A stretch of 64,000 nucleotides of DNA from Tardiphaga sp. P9-11 (lineage in GTDB: Bacteria; Pseudomonadota; Alphaproteobacteria; Rhizobiales; Xanthobacteraceae). This document shows, piece after piece, positions 9,134 to 17,227 of the stretch. Each line of letters opens with the position of its first letter. Position 1 is the stretch's first letter. The DNA lies in the NCBI RefSeq assembly GCF_008329525.1, contig NZ_NPKQ01000008.1, positions 186,001-250,000 on the forward strand. Reading direction: 5' to 3'. Both the position numbers and the translations under genes were made by a program. The notes beneath the pieces were generated by a model. That model had not been told where the DNA came from. It saw only the letters and a program-made list of their open reading frames with translations, and did not search any database.

Positions 9134-9253
9134 TCCCTCCCCCGCGCTTGCGTGGGGAGGGGTAGGGTTGGGGGCACACGCGCCGCTCTCCAGGTGGCGA
9201 CCCCCCACCCGACCGGCCTGACGGTCGGCCACGCTCCCCGCAAGGGGGAGAGC
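9134..9253. repeat. Palindromic intergenic repeat inside the ABC operon
   Basis: The spacer contains CCTCCCCCGCGCTTGCGTGG followed by GGAGGGG, then a second hairpin-prone part around ACCCGACCGGCCTGACGGTC and CTCCCCGCAAGGGGGAG. Short elements of this form are widespread between genes in Bradyrhizobium-type genomes. Here one separates the binding-protein gene from livH and could alter relative expression. No coding potential. Confidence 0.65.
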
Positions 9254-9278
9254 CAAGATAGAAAGCACCTATCGTTTC

Positions 9279-10145
9279 ATGACCCTTCTCACCATCCTGT
9301 TCGACGGCGTCGCCTACGGCATGTTGCTGTTCGTGCTGGCGTGCGGGCTGGCGGTGACGCTGGGGCTGATGAACTTCGTCAATCTTGCTCATGGCGCTTT
9401 CGCCATGGCCGGCGGTTATATCTGCGCCATTCTGGTCAACCGGTCGGGATTGCCATTCTTTGCAGCCTTGCCGATCGCCTTTGTGGCGAGCGCGGCCATC
9501 GGCGCGCTGCTCGAGCGTTCGCTCTACCGGCATCTCTATACACGCAGTCATCTGGATCAGGTCCTGTTCACCATCGGTCTCGTCTTCATGTCGGTGACCG
9601 CGGTGGACTACTTCATGGGGTCGTCTCAGACCTTCATTCATCTGCCGGACTATCTGCAGGGGCAGATCAATCTCTTCGGCCTTGGCGTTGGCCGCTATCG
9701 CCTGATGATCATCGTGATCTGCGGACTGCTCACGGTGGCGCTGCAGATGATCCTGTCCAGGACTCGCTTCGGCAGCAGGTTGCGCGCCGCGGTCGATGAT
9801 CCGCGCGCTGCGTCGGGTCTCGGCATCAACGTGCCGCAGGTGTTCGCGCTGACTTTTGCGTTCGGTTGCGGGCTTGCTGGTCTCGGCGGCGCGCTTGGCG
9901 CCGAGATTCTCGGCCTGGATCCGTATTTCCCGCTGAAGTTCATGATCTACTTCCTGATCGTGGTGACCGTCGGTGGGTCGTCCAGCATCACCGGGCCGTT
10001 CCTCGCCTCGTTGTTGCTGGGCATCGGCGATGTCGCCGGCAAATATTACGTGCCGAAGCTCGGCGCCTTCGTGATCTACACCATGATGATCGTGATCCTG
10101 ATCTGGCGCCCGAACGGTCTGTTCGGCCGTTCCGCGGCGCGGTGA
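9279..10145 (+). CDS. Branched-chain-type ABC transporter permease, LivH family
   Basis: The 288-residue integral membrane protein has the LivH signature near its N-terminus (CGLAVTLGLMNFVNLAHGAF) and the conserved cytoplasmic segment GSRLRAAVDDPRAASGLGIN that docks with the ATPases. About eight hydrophobic segments are visible. With LivM it forms the inner-membrane channel for the substrate delivered by the binding protein encoded upstream. The start at 9279 has only a weak ribosome-binding site. LivM follows after 7 bp. Confidence 0.93.
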   Translation: MTLLTILFDGVAYGMLLFVLACGLAVTLGLMNFVNLAHGAFAMAGGYICAILVNRSGLPFFAALPIAFVASAAIGALLERSLYRHLYTRSHLDQVLFTIGLVFMSVTAVDYFMGSSQTFIHLPDYLQGQINLFGLGVGRYRLMIIVICGLLTVALQMILSRTRFGSRLRAAVDDPRAASGLGINVPQVFALTFAFGCGLAGLGGALGAEILGLDPYFPLKFMIYFLIVVTVGGSSSITGPFLASLLLGIGDVAGKYYVPKLGAFVIYTMMIVILIWRPNGLFGRSAAR

Positions 10146-10152
10146 GGGCGTC

Positions 10153-11196
10153 ATGACAGCGAACAGCACCACCCATCCGGAAGTAGGCCAATTCGCCATG
10201 GCGCGCGCGCAGTGGCGCTGGCCGGAAGTCGTGTTCTGGCTCGCCGCCGCAGGCTGCATCCTGCTGTTTCCCAATCGCTACCTGATCCTGACCGAGATCG
10301 CCTGGCTCGCATTGTTCGCGCTCTCGCTCGACCTCATCCTCGGCTATGCCGGCATCGTCTCGCTCGGCCACGCCGCATTCTTCGGCTTCGGCGGCTATGC
10401 TGCGGGGTTGCTCGCATTGCACGGCATCGTCACCGAACCGGTCATCGCATTGGTGGTCGCGGGCCTCGCGGCGATGGTGCTCGGCTTCGTGACGAGTTTC
10501 CTCGTGATGCGCGGGTCAGATCTGACGCGGCTGATGGTGACGCTGGGCATTGCGCTGCTGCTGCGCGAACTCGCCAACCGCTTCTCCAATATCACCGGCG
10601 GTTCCGACGGCCTTCAGGGTATCGAGATGCAACCGATCCTCGGCCAGTTCTCGTTCGATATCTTCGGCAAGGTCGGCTTCATCTATTGCCTCTGCGTGTT
10701 GTTCGTCCTGTTCCTGCTGGCACGCCGCATCGTGCATTCGCCGTTCGGCCTGTCGCTTCGGGCTATCCGCAACAATCCGCTGCGCGCCTCGGCGATCGGT
10801 ATTCCCGTCAATCGCCGGCTGATCGCGATCTACACCATTGCTGCCTTCTATGCGGGTGTCGCCGGTGCACTCTCGACGCAGACGACGGCGCTGGCCTCGC
10901 TCGATGGTTTCGCCTTTGATCGCTCGGCCGACCTGATGCTGGTCCTGATCATCGGCGGCACGGGCTATCTTTATGGCGGGTTGATCGGTGCGGTGATCTT
11001 CAAGCTGCTGCAGGAGCTGTTTTCGACACTGACGCCGCAATACTGGCAGTTCTGGATCGGCGCCGTGCTGGTGGTCATCGTGCTGATCGGCCGCGACCGC
11101 ATGCATCGCTGGGCAATGTTCCTGCCGCGCCTGATTGCGAGCAAGTTCGGCCGCGCCAAAGCGCCGGTCATGGCCCCGGAAGGTGAGGCGCCATGA
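10153..11196 (+). CDS. Branched-chain-type ABC transporter permease, LivM family
   Basis: The 347-residue membrane protein has the LivM hallmarks: SLDLILGYAGIVSLGHAAFF early on, and LSLRAIRNNPLRASAIGIPV as the ATPase-contact loop. A polar N-terminal extension of about 20 residues precedes the first helix. GGTGAGGG lies just before the ATG. Its end overlaps the next gene's ATG by 4 bp (ATGA), a sign of coupled translation. It pairs with the LivH product as the second channel half. Confidence 0.94.
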   Translation: MTANSTTHPEVGQFAMARAQWRWPEVVFWLAAAGCILLFPNRYLILTEIAWLALFALSLDLILGYAGIVSLGHAAFFGFGGYAAGLLALHGIVTEPVIALVVAGLAAMVLGFVTSFLVMRGSDLTRLMVTLGIALLLRELANRFSNITGGSDGLQGIEMQPILGQFSFDIFGKVGFIYCLCVLFVLFLLARRIVHSPFGLSLRAIRNNPLRASAIGIPVNRRLIAIYTIAAFYAGVAGALSTQTTALASLDGFAFDRSADLMLVLIIGGTGYLYGGLIGAVIFKLLQELFSTLTPQYWQFWIGAVLVVIVLIGRDRMHRWAMFLPRLIASKFGRAKAPVMAPEGEAP

Positions 11197-11945
11197 CGAT
11201 CGCGCTGGAAACCGTCAATCTCGAAAAATCCTTCGGTGGTCTCCGGGTCACCCGTGATCTGTCGCTCAAGATCGAGGCCGGGGCGCGTCACGCGCTGATC
11301 GGCCCGAACGGTGCCGGCAAAACCACGGTGATCAATCTTCTGACCGGCGTACTGAAGCCGAATTCCGGCCGCATCCTGCTCGAAGGTAATGACATCACCG
11401 GCCTGCCGGTGCACAAGCGAGTGCTGCGCGGCCTGTCGCGGACATTCCAGATCAATCAGCTCTATCCCGACATGACACCCCTGGAGACCGTCGGTCTCGC
11501 TGCGTCCGAACATCTCGGCCATGGCAGCGACTGGTGGCGTCGCATGGGCACCCGCAGCGACGTCAATGACGCGATCGCCGAAAACCTCGCGCGCTTTCAT
11601 CTGCTCGACGTCATGAACGAGCCGACGGCGACGTTGCCTTACGGCAAGCAGCGTCTTCTTGAGATCGCCGTCGCCATCGCCACCAAGCCGCGCGTGCTGC
11701 TGCTCGACGAGCCGGCTGCAGGCGTTCCGGAAAGCGAGCGCCACGATATTCTCTCCGCAGTCGCCGGCCTGCCGCGCGACGTCACGGTGCTGCTGATCGA
11801 GCACGACATGGATCTGGTGTTCTCCTTTGCCGATCGCATCTCGGTGCTGGTCGCGGGCGCGATGCTCGTGGAAGGCCCGCCGGATGAAGTCGCGCGCGAT
11901 CCGCGCGTCAAGGCCGTGTATCTTGGCGAGGGCGCCGATGTCTGA
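11193..11945 (+). CDS. ABC transporter ATP-binding protein, LivG family
   Basis: The 250-residue ATPase has Walker A GPNGAGKTT (about 34-42), the LivG-type signature LPYGKQRLLEIAVAIA in place of the standard LSGGQ, and Walker B VLLLDEPAAG. The following segment DVTVLLIEHDMDLVFSFADR contains the switch histidine. It drives import through the LivH/LivM channel from the cytoplasmic side. It overlaps livM by 4 bp and livF by 8 bp. Confidence 0.94.
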   Translation: MTIALETVNLEKSFGGLRVTRDLSLKIEAGARHALIGPNGAGKTTVINLLTGVLKPNSGRILLEGNDITGLPVHKRVLRGLSRTFQINQLYPDMTPLETVGLAASEHLGHGSDWWRRMGTRSDVNDAIAENLARFHLLDVMNEPTATLPYGKQRLLEIAVAIATKPRVLLLDEPAAGVPESERHDILSAVAGLPRDVTVLLIEHDMDLVFSFADRISVLVAGAMLVEGPPDEVARDPRVKAVYLGEGADV

Positions 11946-12666
11946 TCTTCTTGACATCGATGACCTGCGCGCGGGCTATGGCGAAGCCGTGGTCATTCCG
12001 AAGATGACGCTGCAACTCGGCGAGAGCCAGGTGCTGGCGTTGCTCGGGCGGAACGGCACCGGTAAGACCACGCTGATCAATTCCATCGTCGGCGTCACCC
12101 GTCGCTTCAGCGGTTCGCTGAAGCTCGGCGGAAAGGACATCACGTCGCTGCGGCCGGACCAGCGCGCCCGCGCCGGCATCGGCTGGGTGCCGCAGGAGCG
12201 CAATATCTTCCGCTCGCTCACCGTGGAAGAAAACATGACGGCGGTCGCGCAGCCCGGACCGTGGGACGTCAAGAAGATCTACGAGATGTTCCCGCGGCTC
12301 GAAGAGCGCAAGAACAATTTCGGCAATCAGCTCTCCGGCGGTGAACAGCAGATGCTGGCGATCGGCCGTGCGCTGACGCTCAATCCGCAGGTGCTGCTGC
12401 TGGACGAACCGACCGAAGGCCTGGCACCTATCATCGTCGATGAACTGCTGGGAGCGCTGGGCAAAATCACGCGTGCCGGCGGCATCTGTTCCATCATCGT
12501 GGAACAGAATGCTCAAAAAATACTCGGGCTCGCCGATCGTGTCGTGATATTGGAGCGCGGCACCATCGTGCACGATGCGACGAGTGCCGCATTGAAATCG
12601 AATCCTGCCGTGCTGGAGCATTTCCTGGGCGTCGCCGGCGCGGCCGGCAGCAAGAACAAACACTAG
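11938..12666 (+). CDS. ABC transporter ATP-binding protein, LivF family
   Basis: The 242-residue ATPase starts at the ATG at 11938, overlapping livG by 8 bp. Walker A is GRNGTGKTT, the signature is LSGGEQQMLAIGRAL and Walker B is VLLLDEPTEGLAP, followed by IIVEQNAQKILGLADRV. LivF and LivG form the ATPase heterodimer of this importer. The next gene, encoding a methyltransferase-like enzyme, starts 49 bp downstream on the same strand and probably shares the transcript. Confidence 0.94.
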   Translation: MSDLLDIDDLRAGYGEAVVIPKMTLQLGESQVLALLGRNGTGKTTLINSIVGVTRRFSGSLKLGGKDITSLRPDQRARAGIGWVPQERNIFRSLTVEENMTAVAQPGPWDVKKIYEMFPRLEERKNNFGNQLSGGEQQMLAIGRALTLNPQVLLLDEPTEGLAPIIVDELLGALGKITRAGGICSIIVEQNAQKILGLADRVVILERGTIVHDATSAALKSNPAVLEHFLGVAGAAGSKNKH

Positions 12667-12715
12667 GCCGGCACAGCCGGCTCATCTGCTAACCGAGCAT
12701 CCTGGAGTAACGACT

Positions 12716-13834
12716 ATGCAGAGAACCAAAGCCCCGTTCCGTGCCGACGAAGTCGGCAGCCTGTTGCGGCCCGCATCGATCAAGGAAGCACGCGCCAAAC
12801 TGGAGAAGGGCGAGATTTCGGCCGAAGACCTGCGCAAGGTCGAAGATATCGAGATCGAGAAGGTCGTGCATCGCCAGGCCTCGACCGGCCTCAAGCTCGC
12901 CACCGACGGCGAGTTCCGTCGTTCGTGGTGGCATTTCGACTTCCTCGCCAAGCTGACCGGCTGCGAACTCTATCATCCCGACACAGGCATCCAGTTCACC
13001 GGCGTCGAGACCCGTCACGACTCGGTGCGCGTGATCGGCAAGGTGGATTTTCCCGACGATCATCCGATGCTTGCGCACTTCAAGTTCTTGAAGAAGCATT
13101 GCGACACGGCGGGCGTCACCGCAAAAATGACCATCCCGTCGCCGGCAGTTCTGCATTTCCGCGGCGGTCGCAAGGCGATCTCGAAGGAGGTCTATCCGGA
13201 TATCGAAGTGTTCTTCGAGGATCTCGCCAAGGCCTATCGCAAGGCAGTGAAGGCGTTCTACGATGCCGGCTGCCGCTACCTGCAGTTCGACGACACCGTC
13301 TGGGCCTATCTCTGCTCGGAAGATGAGCTGAACAAGGTCCGTGCGCGCGGTGAGGATGCCGACAATCTGCAGCAGATCTATTCGCGCATCATCAACTACG
13401 CGATCGCCGAGCGCCCCGCCGACATGGTGATTACCACCCATGTCTGTCGCGGCAACTTCCGCTCCACCTGGATTTCGTCGGGCGGCTACGAGCCGGTGGC
13501 TGAAACGCTGCTCGCCGGTACCAATTACGACGGCTACTTCCTCGAATACGATTCGGATCGTGCCGGCGGCTTCGAACCGCTGCGCTTCCTGCCGAAGGGC
13601 AACAAGGTCGTCGTGGTCGGTGTCATCACCTCGAAGTTCGGTGAGCTCGAGAAGAAGGAAGACATCAAGGCGCGCCTGCAAGAGGCTTCGAAGTTCGCGC
13701 CGCTCGAGCAGCTGGCCGTGTCGCCGCAATGCGGTTTCGCGTCTACCGAGGAAGGCAACATCCTCAGCGAGGAAGAGCAGTGGGCCAAGCTGAAGCTCGC
13801 GGTCGATGTCGCGAACGAGCTTTGGGGCAAGTAA
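12716..13834 (+). CDS. Cobalamin-independent methionine synthase-like methyltransferase (MetE C-terminal domain, YxjG type)
   Basis: The 372-residue protein corresponds to the catalytic C-terminal half of MetE and lacks the N-terminal half, as in the YxjG/YxjH group. The zinc ligands are all present: His242 and Cys244 (TTHVCRGNF), Glu277 (FLEYDSDRAG) and Cys339 (SPQCGFAST). Asp/Glu-rich FDDTVWAYL lies near 191-199. Such enzymes move a methyl group to a thiol, but the short forms need not use methyltetrahydrofolate or make methionine. Position as the last gene of a MarR-linked uptake operon suggests it acts on the imported compound, perhaps as a demethylase; that is inference. A strong terminator follows. 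Confidence 0.87.
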   Translation: MQRTKAPFRADEVGSLLRPASIKEARAKLEKGEISAEDLRKVEDIEIEKVVHRQASTGLKLATDGEFRRSWWHFDFLAKLTGCELYHPDTGIQFTGVETRHDSVRVIGKVDFPDDHPMLAHFKFLKKHCDTAGVTAKMTIPSPAVLHFRGGRKAISKEVYPDIEVFFEDLAKAYRKAVKAFYDAGCRYLQFDDTVWAYLCSEDELNKVRARGEDADNLQQIYSRIINYAIAERPADMVITTHVCRGNFRSTWISSGGYEPVAETLLAGTNYDGYFLEYDSDRAGGFEPLRFLPKGNKVVVVGVITSKFGELEKKEDIKARLQEASKFAPLEQLAVSPQCGFASTEEGNILSEEEQWAKLKLAVDVANELWGK

Positions 13835-13868
13835 GCTCGCTGTCGCCTGACCGGCGGCTCGCCAACAG

Positions 13869-13893
13869 AAATGCCCGGCTTTGCCGGGCATTT
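13869..13893 (+). terminator. Rho-independent terminator
   Basis: AAATGCCCGGC and GCCGGGCATTT form a perfect 11-bp stem around a TTT loop, 35 bp after the methyltransferase stop codon. It is symmetrical (A-run before, T-run after), so it can act on both strands. It closes the uptake operon just before the accessory island. Confidence 0.88.
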
Positions 13894-13930
13894 GCATTTG
13901 GTCTCCTGACGATGAACTCGCAGGACCTGT

Positions 13931-13972
13931 CGCGTCCCACGCGTTCATAGGTGAAGCCGGCCTTGAGCATCT
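13931..13972 (-). pseudogene. Lookalike of the ugd 3' end (possible displaced gene end or attachment-site remnant)
   Basis: Read leftward, this DNA encodes KAGFTYERVGRD, close to the C-terminus of the UDP-glucose dehydrogenase at 30726-32036 (KAGFAYESIGRG). Base by base, 32 of 42 positions match 30737-30778, including GAAGCCGGC and TCATAGG without change, in the same orientation. No further ugd homology was seen upstream. The arrangement fits a mobile element that integrated into the end of ugd, or a decayed second ugd copy. The match is short, so homology is probable rather than certain. Confidence 0.5.
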
Positions 13973-14270
13973 GTCTTCGACCGGGTGCCAGACCACCTTG
14001 GAGTGCCCCACTTGTTGTTGTCGCGCTGAGAATGACGAACCTTGATGTGAATTCGGACCCATTCGGCGGATCAATATTGATGATGCTGGTGTCCGGAAGC
14101 GGTTGAGGTGTCGAATGGTGGTGACGAACTGCGCCGCCGTTCGGAATGAACGTGCGGATTCGGCATTGTCGGCGGCGAGATTGTAGGATTGACGGCATGT
14201 TTGAACGCGCCGGTGAAAGCGCTCCACGCCGAAGATTGCTCGCCGCCGGACGAGAGTGCAAGAGAAGCGA
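13973..14270. other. Gene-free stretch at the left edge of the island
   Basis: No reading frame here has a convincing start, composition or motif. It lies between the ugd-like remnant and the hypothetical gene at 14271. Confidence 0.4.
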
Positions 14271-14789
14271 CTAGTACGTGCGGCCTCCGTCCAGCATCCA
14301 TGAAATCCTGTCCCGTGCGAGGTCAAGTTCCATGTCGCGTACAGCCTCGCACAGCTTTTGTTTGATGGGATCTCCTGTGATGGACAGCACCAGGCTACAC
14401 CACCGTTGATCTTCATCGAGTCGCTCCTCGAGCGAGACAGGCGATTGGATGTCGCAGTCGTCCAGGAAACTTTGCACCGTCTCGATAACGGTGAAGGCGA
14501 ACCCCAGAAGCGACAGATCTTCCTGCAGAAGAACAACGCAGGCCTGGTCGAATTGATAAAGCGCGTGCGCGTCTGCCTCAGAAAGCCGAGGAATGGCAGA
14601 AGATTCGCGCCTTTGTGCGATCGGCAAGCTTCCGACACGTATGGATGGCGCGCCAAAAAATGGGCGAGCAAAAAACACCGCTTCGTCCGGAGCGGCCGAG
14701 ATGGACGCGGCGTCGACATCATGCGCGCCGAAGATTTCCTCCCTTGCGTCAGACGAGTATCCGGCGATGGGATTTGATGAATGTGTCAT
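14271..14789 (-). CDS. Hypothetical protein
   Basis: The 172-residue product starts at an ATG preceded by AAGGAAAAACCTGC, an acceptable ribosome-binding site. It is acidic in its second half (LEERLDEDQRW, then AVRDMELDLARDRISWML) and probably mainly helical. No signal peptide, membrane segment or known motif was seen. It lies alone between the ugd-like remnant and the hipBA pair, pointing left like most genes of the island. Function unknown. Confidence 0.55.
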   Translation of the reverse strand: MTHSSNPIAGYSSDAREEIFGAHDVDAASISAAPDEAVFFARPFFGAPSIRVGSLPIAQRRESSAIPRLSEADAHALYQFDQACVVLLQEDLSLLGFAFTVIETVQSFLDDCDIQSPVSLEERLDEDQRWCSLVLSITGDPIKQKLCEAVRDMELDLARDRISWMLDGGRTY

Positions 14790-15247
14790 GCAGGTTTTTC
14801 CTTATTTCCAGTTCGATGAGGGCAAAGTCGTTCGGCCTCACAAAAATGATTTATCGAAAAAACGGCCGGCGCAAGGGCCGGGACCTCAACGGCAACGAGA
14901 GATGCACTTGCTGCAAAGACGGGGGCGCGAAATCACAAAGAGTGATTGGGGGTAAGGTCTAAGTGGCGCGGATCAACCGCAAGCGCAGCTATCATCTTCA
15001 TGAGGTGACGGCTTGGTCCGGAGAGGCCGAGCTGTTCGAGCAAGATGCGCGTGCGGAGTCATGCATGGCGAGGCGGCGTCAGCGCGGTTTAACGAGTGTC
15101 CGATACTAAGCCAGATGCATCGTCTTGGGTGCACCATCTCCAGTCGAGATCGGAGTGATCCCGGCGGTTCGGTCGAAGGCCCGCCATTCTTGCGCGCTTC
15201 TACGGCTCTCCTGCTCAGGGAAGAATGATCGTGTTGCGCACGCCGTA
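14790..15247. other. Gene-free stretch
   Basis: Some frames are open across parts of this spacer, but none has a good start with a ribosome-binding site or recognisable protein sequence. It contains the promoter side of the 172-codon gene and the end of hipA. Confidence 0.4.
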
Positions 15248-16528
15248 TTACTCGACAAGGTTTATTATCGCTTCCGGAGCTCCAACAAACGCGAAGGGGT
15301 GGAGAAACTGACGGCGCCACAGGAGATGCCGATCCACTTGACTGAGTTGCGCCTCATGGCACACGTAGGACCATTGCTCCTTGATGGTCTTGATTTGCTT
15401 GACGGCAATGTCCAGCGCATCGATCTCGGAAAGCAAAAACATTGGCGCAGCATTCAGGCAAACGGCAATCTGGCTCCTGCGATCTTGTCCCTGAATGAAC
15501 ATGGCCTGCGTGGCTTCGCCGCCTGAACGGTTCTGCGGACAGATGTCGTAAGCCGGCGTAAGTGACAGCCTCTTGCCCGTGCAGAACGCCGCGTGGTTTC
15601 GTGCGTGATCATCAGTGTTACCGCAAAGCACATTGAAGAGCATACGGGAAAATAGCTCCCGGAGTGTTTCGCTCGGCGTGTCGAACCGATGCCGGATGAT
15701 TGCCGCAAGGGTTTCGTAACTTGCGTAGCGCGCCATCAACTCATCGAGTTCAAGCAGCGTCAAAGCGGAGACCATGGCCTTGCGGAGCCATCCGTTCTCG
15801 TCTTTTTCACGATCAAAGCGTCGGATAAGCAGCACATCCTGGCCTGTTGTCTTCTCCATGCGGACGGGTGCGACCGTCAGGCCGACCTTGGACGCCAGCC
15901 GCATTGCGATGAATTCTGCCTTCACGACGTTGTAAAGGTCGGTTGCCGAACAAAATTTCGCGATGAATTTGGCGTCATCCGATGTAATCGTCGCTTTCGG
16001 GCGCGCGCCGCCGATGGAGCTTCCATCAAACGAGGCGTAGTTGAGCTCCGGAGTAAGAGGCATTCCTTTGTCTACAAGCGCGGCCGCATTCGACAGCTCT
16101 TCGAGCGACACACCTTGGCCTTCGCGGGCGAGGTAGTCTGAAGAGGTCGCCTGGAAGTCAAGCGCGCCGATACGATCCGAACCGGATTCCAGAAGGAAAG
16201 TCAGCTCGTCGATATCCCCTGGGTCGATGTCCTTTCCGCGTGCTCCGAATTTCCGATTGAGTATCACGCGACGTCCCCAAGCGTCAGGTGCCGCATCTCG
16301 AATGCAGTTGGGAATATAGAGGCCGTTCGAAAGCGGCCGGACCCCGCTGTTCAGCGGCAGCTCAGGTTCGTACAGCGGGATGGCGTCCTTTCGTGCAAGA
16401 TAGCTCCGCCCGTATTGAAAAAGCAGTTGCCGATCATTCGGGGTGACGAGGCCTGCGACGACAGGCTGCGTGTGACCCGGCAGCCAGGTCCATACATAGG
16501 CCCGGCTGTATTGAGGATCAGCAATCAT
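15248..16528 (-). CDS. hipA: HipA-type serine/threonine kinase toxin
   Basis: The 426-residue product has the HipA layout: an N-terminal subdomain, the glycine-rich loop SSIGGARPKATI (about 170-181), FIAKF with candidate ATP lysine 191, the RRFDR motif (236-240), the catalytic loop NTDDHARNH (304-312) and the metal-binding AYDICP (Asp328). All kinase residues appear intact. HipA toxins phosphorylate translation components (glutamyl-tRNA synthetase in E. coli) and cause growth arrest, held in check by HipB. The start overlaps the upstream antitoxin gene by 11 bp, the normal hipBA arrangement. The pair probably stabilises the island. Confidence 0.92.
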   Translation of the reverse strand: MIADPQYSRAYVWTWLPGHTQPVVAGLVTPNDRQLLFQYGRSYLARKDAIPLYEPELPLNSGVRPLSNGLYIPNCIRDAAPDAWGRRVILNRKFGARGKDIDPGDIDELTFLLESGSDRIGALDFQATSSDYLAREGQGVSLEELSNAAALVDKGMPLTPELNYASFDGSSIGGARPKATITSDDAKFIAKFCSATDLYNVVKAEFIAMRLASKVGLTVAPVRMEKTTGQDVLLIRRFDREKDENGWLRKAMVSALTLLELDELMARYASYETLAAIIRHRFDTPSETLRELFSRMLFNVLCGNTDDHARNHAAFCTGKRLSLTPAYDICPQNRSGGEATQAMFIQGQDRRSQIAVCLNAAPMFLLSEIDALDIAVKQIKTIKEQWSYVCHEAQLSQVDRHLLWRRQFLHPFAFVGAPEAIINLVE

Positions 16529-16925
16529 GATCGATCTCGATACGCGACGTTCGCACTGATTTCGGAATGAGTGCCATTACTTCACGGTTGGAAGCCACTA
16601 TGCGCGACACGGTCGCCTGATCGGAGTTGAAAAGGGGGAAGTCTGCGATTGTCACCACTTCAAATGCCGCACCGATCGTGCAGCGCGGATGGTCGGTCTC
16701 CAAACGGCGCGGACGACCGCGCGAAATCCCCGGCCGCTCCGCCACCTCCGTCGTTTTCAGCTTGCTCTCAATACGTGTTTTTTGAAGAAGCCGACCGAGC
16801 AGATTCACCGCATCAACGGCATAGGGCGATAGCGAGCGAACAATTTCAGGCATTGGGGATAAGCTCACGGATAGTCCGTGGGGTGTCATATGGTCCATTG
16901 ATGGCTGCGCATGCAGGTTTGTCAT
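16518..16925 (-). CDS. hipB: HipB-like helix-turn-helix antitoxin
   Basis: From the ATG at 16925 the product is 135 residues. An Xre-type helix-turn-helix is about 45-85 (LLGRLLQKTRIESKLKTTEV, then ISRGRPRRLETDHPRCTIG). The conserved recognition region looks slightly worn: a proline in AERPG and RPRRLE where related proteins usually have LLRRIE. An ATG at 16973 is possible but has poor ribosome-binding spacing, while AAAGGGCAG precedes the chosen start. It overlaps hipA by 11 bp. HipB normally binds HipA and represses the shared promoter. Confidence 0.8.
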   Translation of the reverse strand: MTNLHAQPSMDHMTPHGLSVSLSPMPEIVRSLSPYAVDAVNLLGRLLQKTRIESKLKTTEVAERPGISRGRPRRLETDHPRCTIGAAFEVVTIADFPLFNSDQATVSRIVASNREVMALIPKSVRTSRIEIDHDC

Positions 16926-17227
16926 CGATCTACTGCCCTTTGATCCCATGAGTTCATGTCGGTGCGAACTCATTCCTTTGATCTTAATTCCGGATAGCTT
17001 GGCCGAACGGGCGGTATCGTTCGCTGGACTTCATCGTCTTCAGTGTGATCGCGCCCGACAGACGGTCATGATCGAAAGGATGGGCCCGCCTGAAAGCGAC
17101 CATCGTCTCATCGACGTGAACAACGCGTCGATCTTCCGGATACGCCTTCGCCATCGAATTCCCAGCGGTTGAACGCGACCAAAATCGTGTCGAGCGGTTT
17201 GGACGGAGCGTCTTTACTCTGATCTGA
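16926..17227. other. Spacer upstream of hipBA
   Basis: It should contain the hipBA promoter. A leftward frame here reads KAYPEDRRVVHVDETMVAF and continues into RYRPFGQAIRN, which looks somewhat protein-like but has no good start; it may be a decayed gene end. Confidence 0.35.

Noticed and set aside
8760-10274. Long leftward frame opposite the binding protein and LivH genes
   Set aside because: It spans two real genes on the other strand and the intergenic repeat, with no family match and low-complexity composition.
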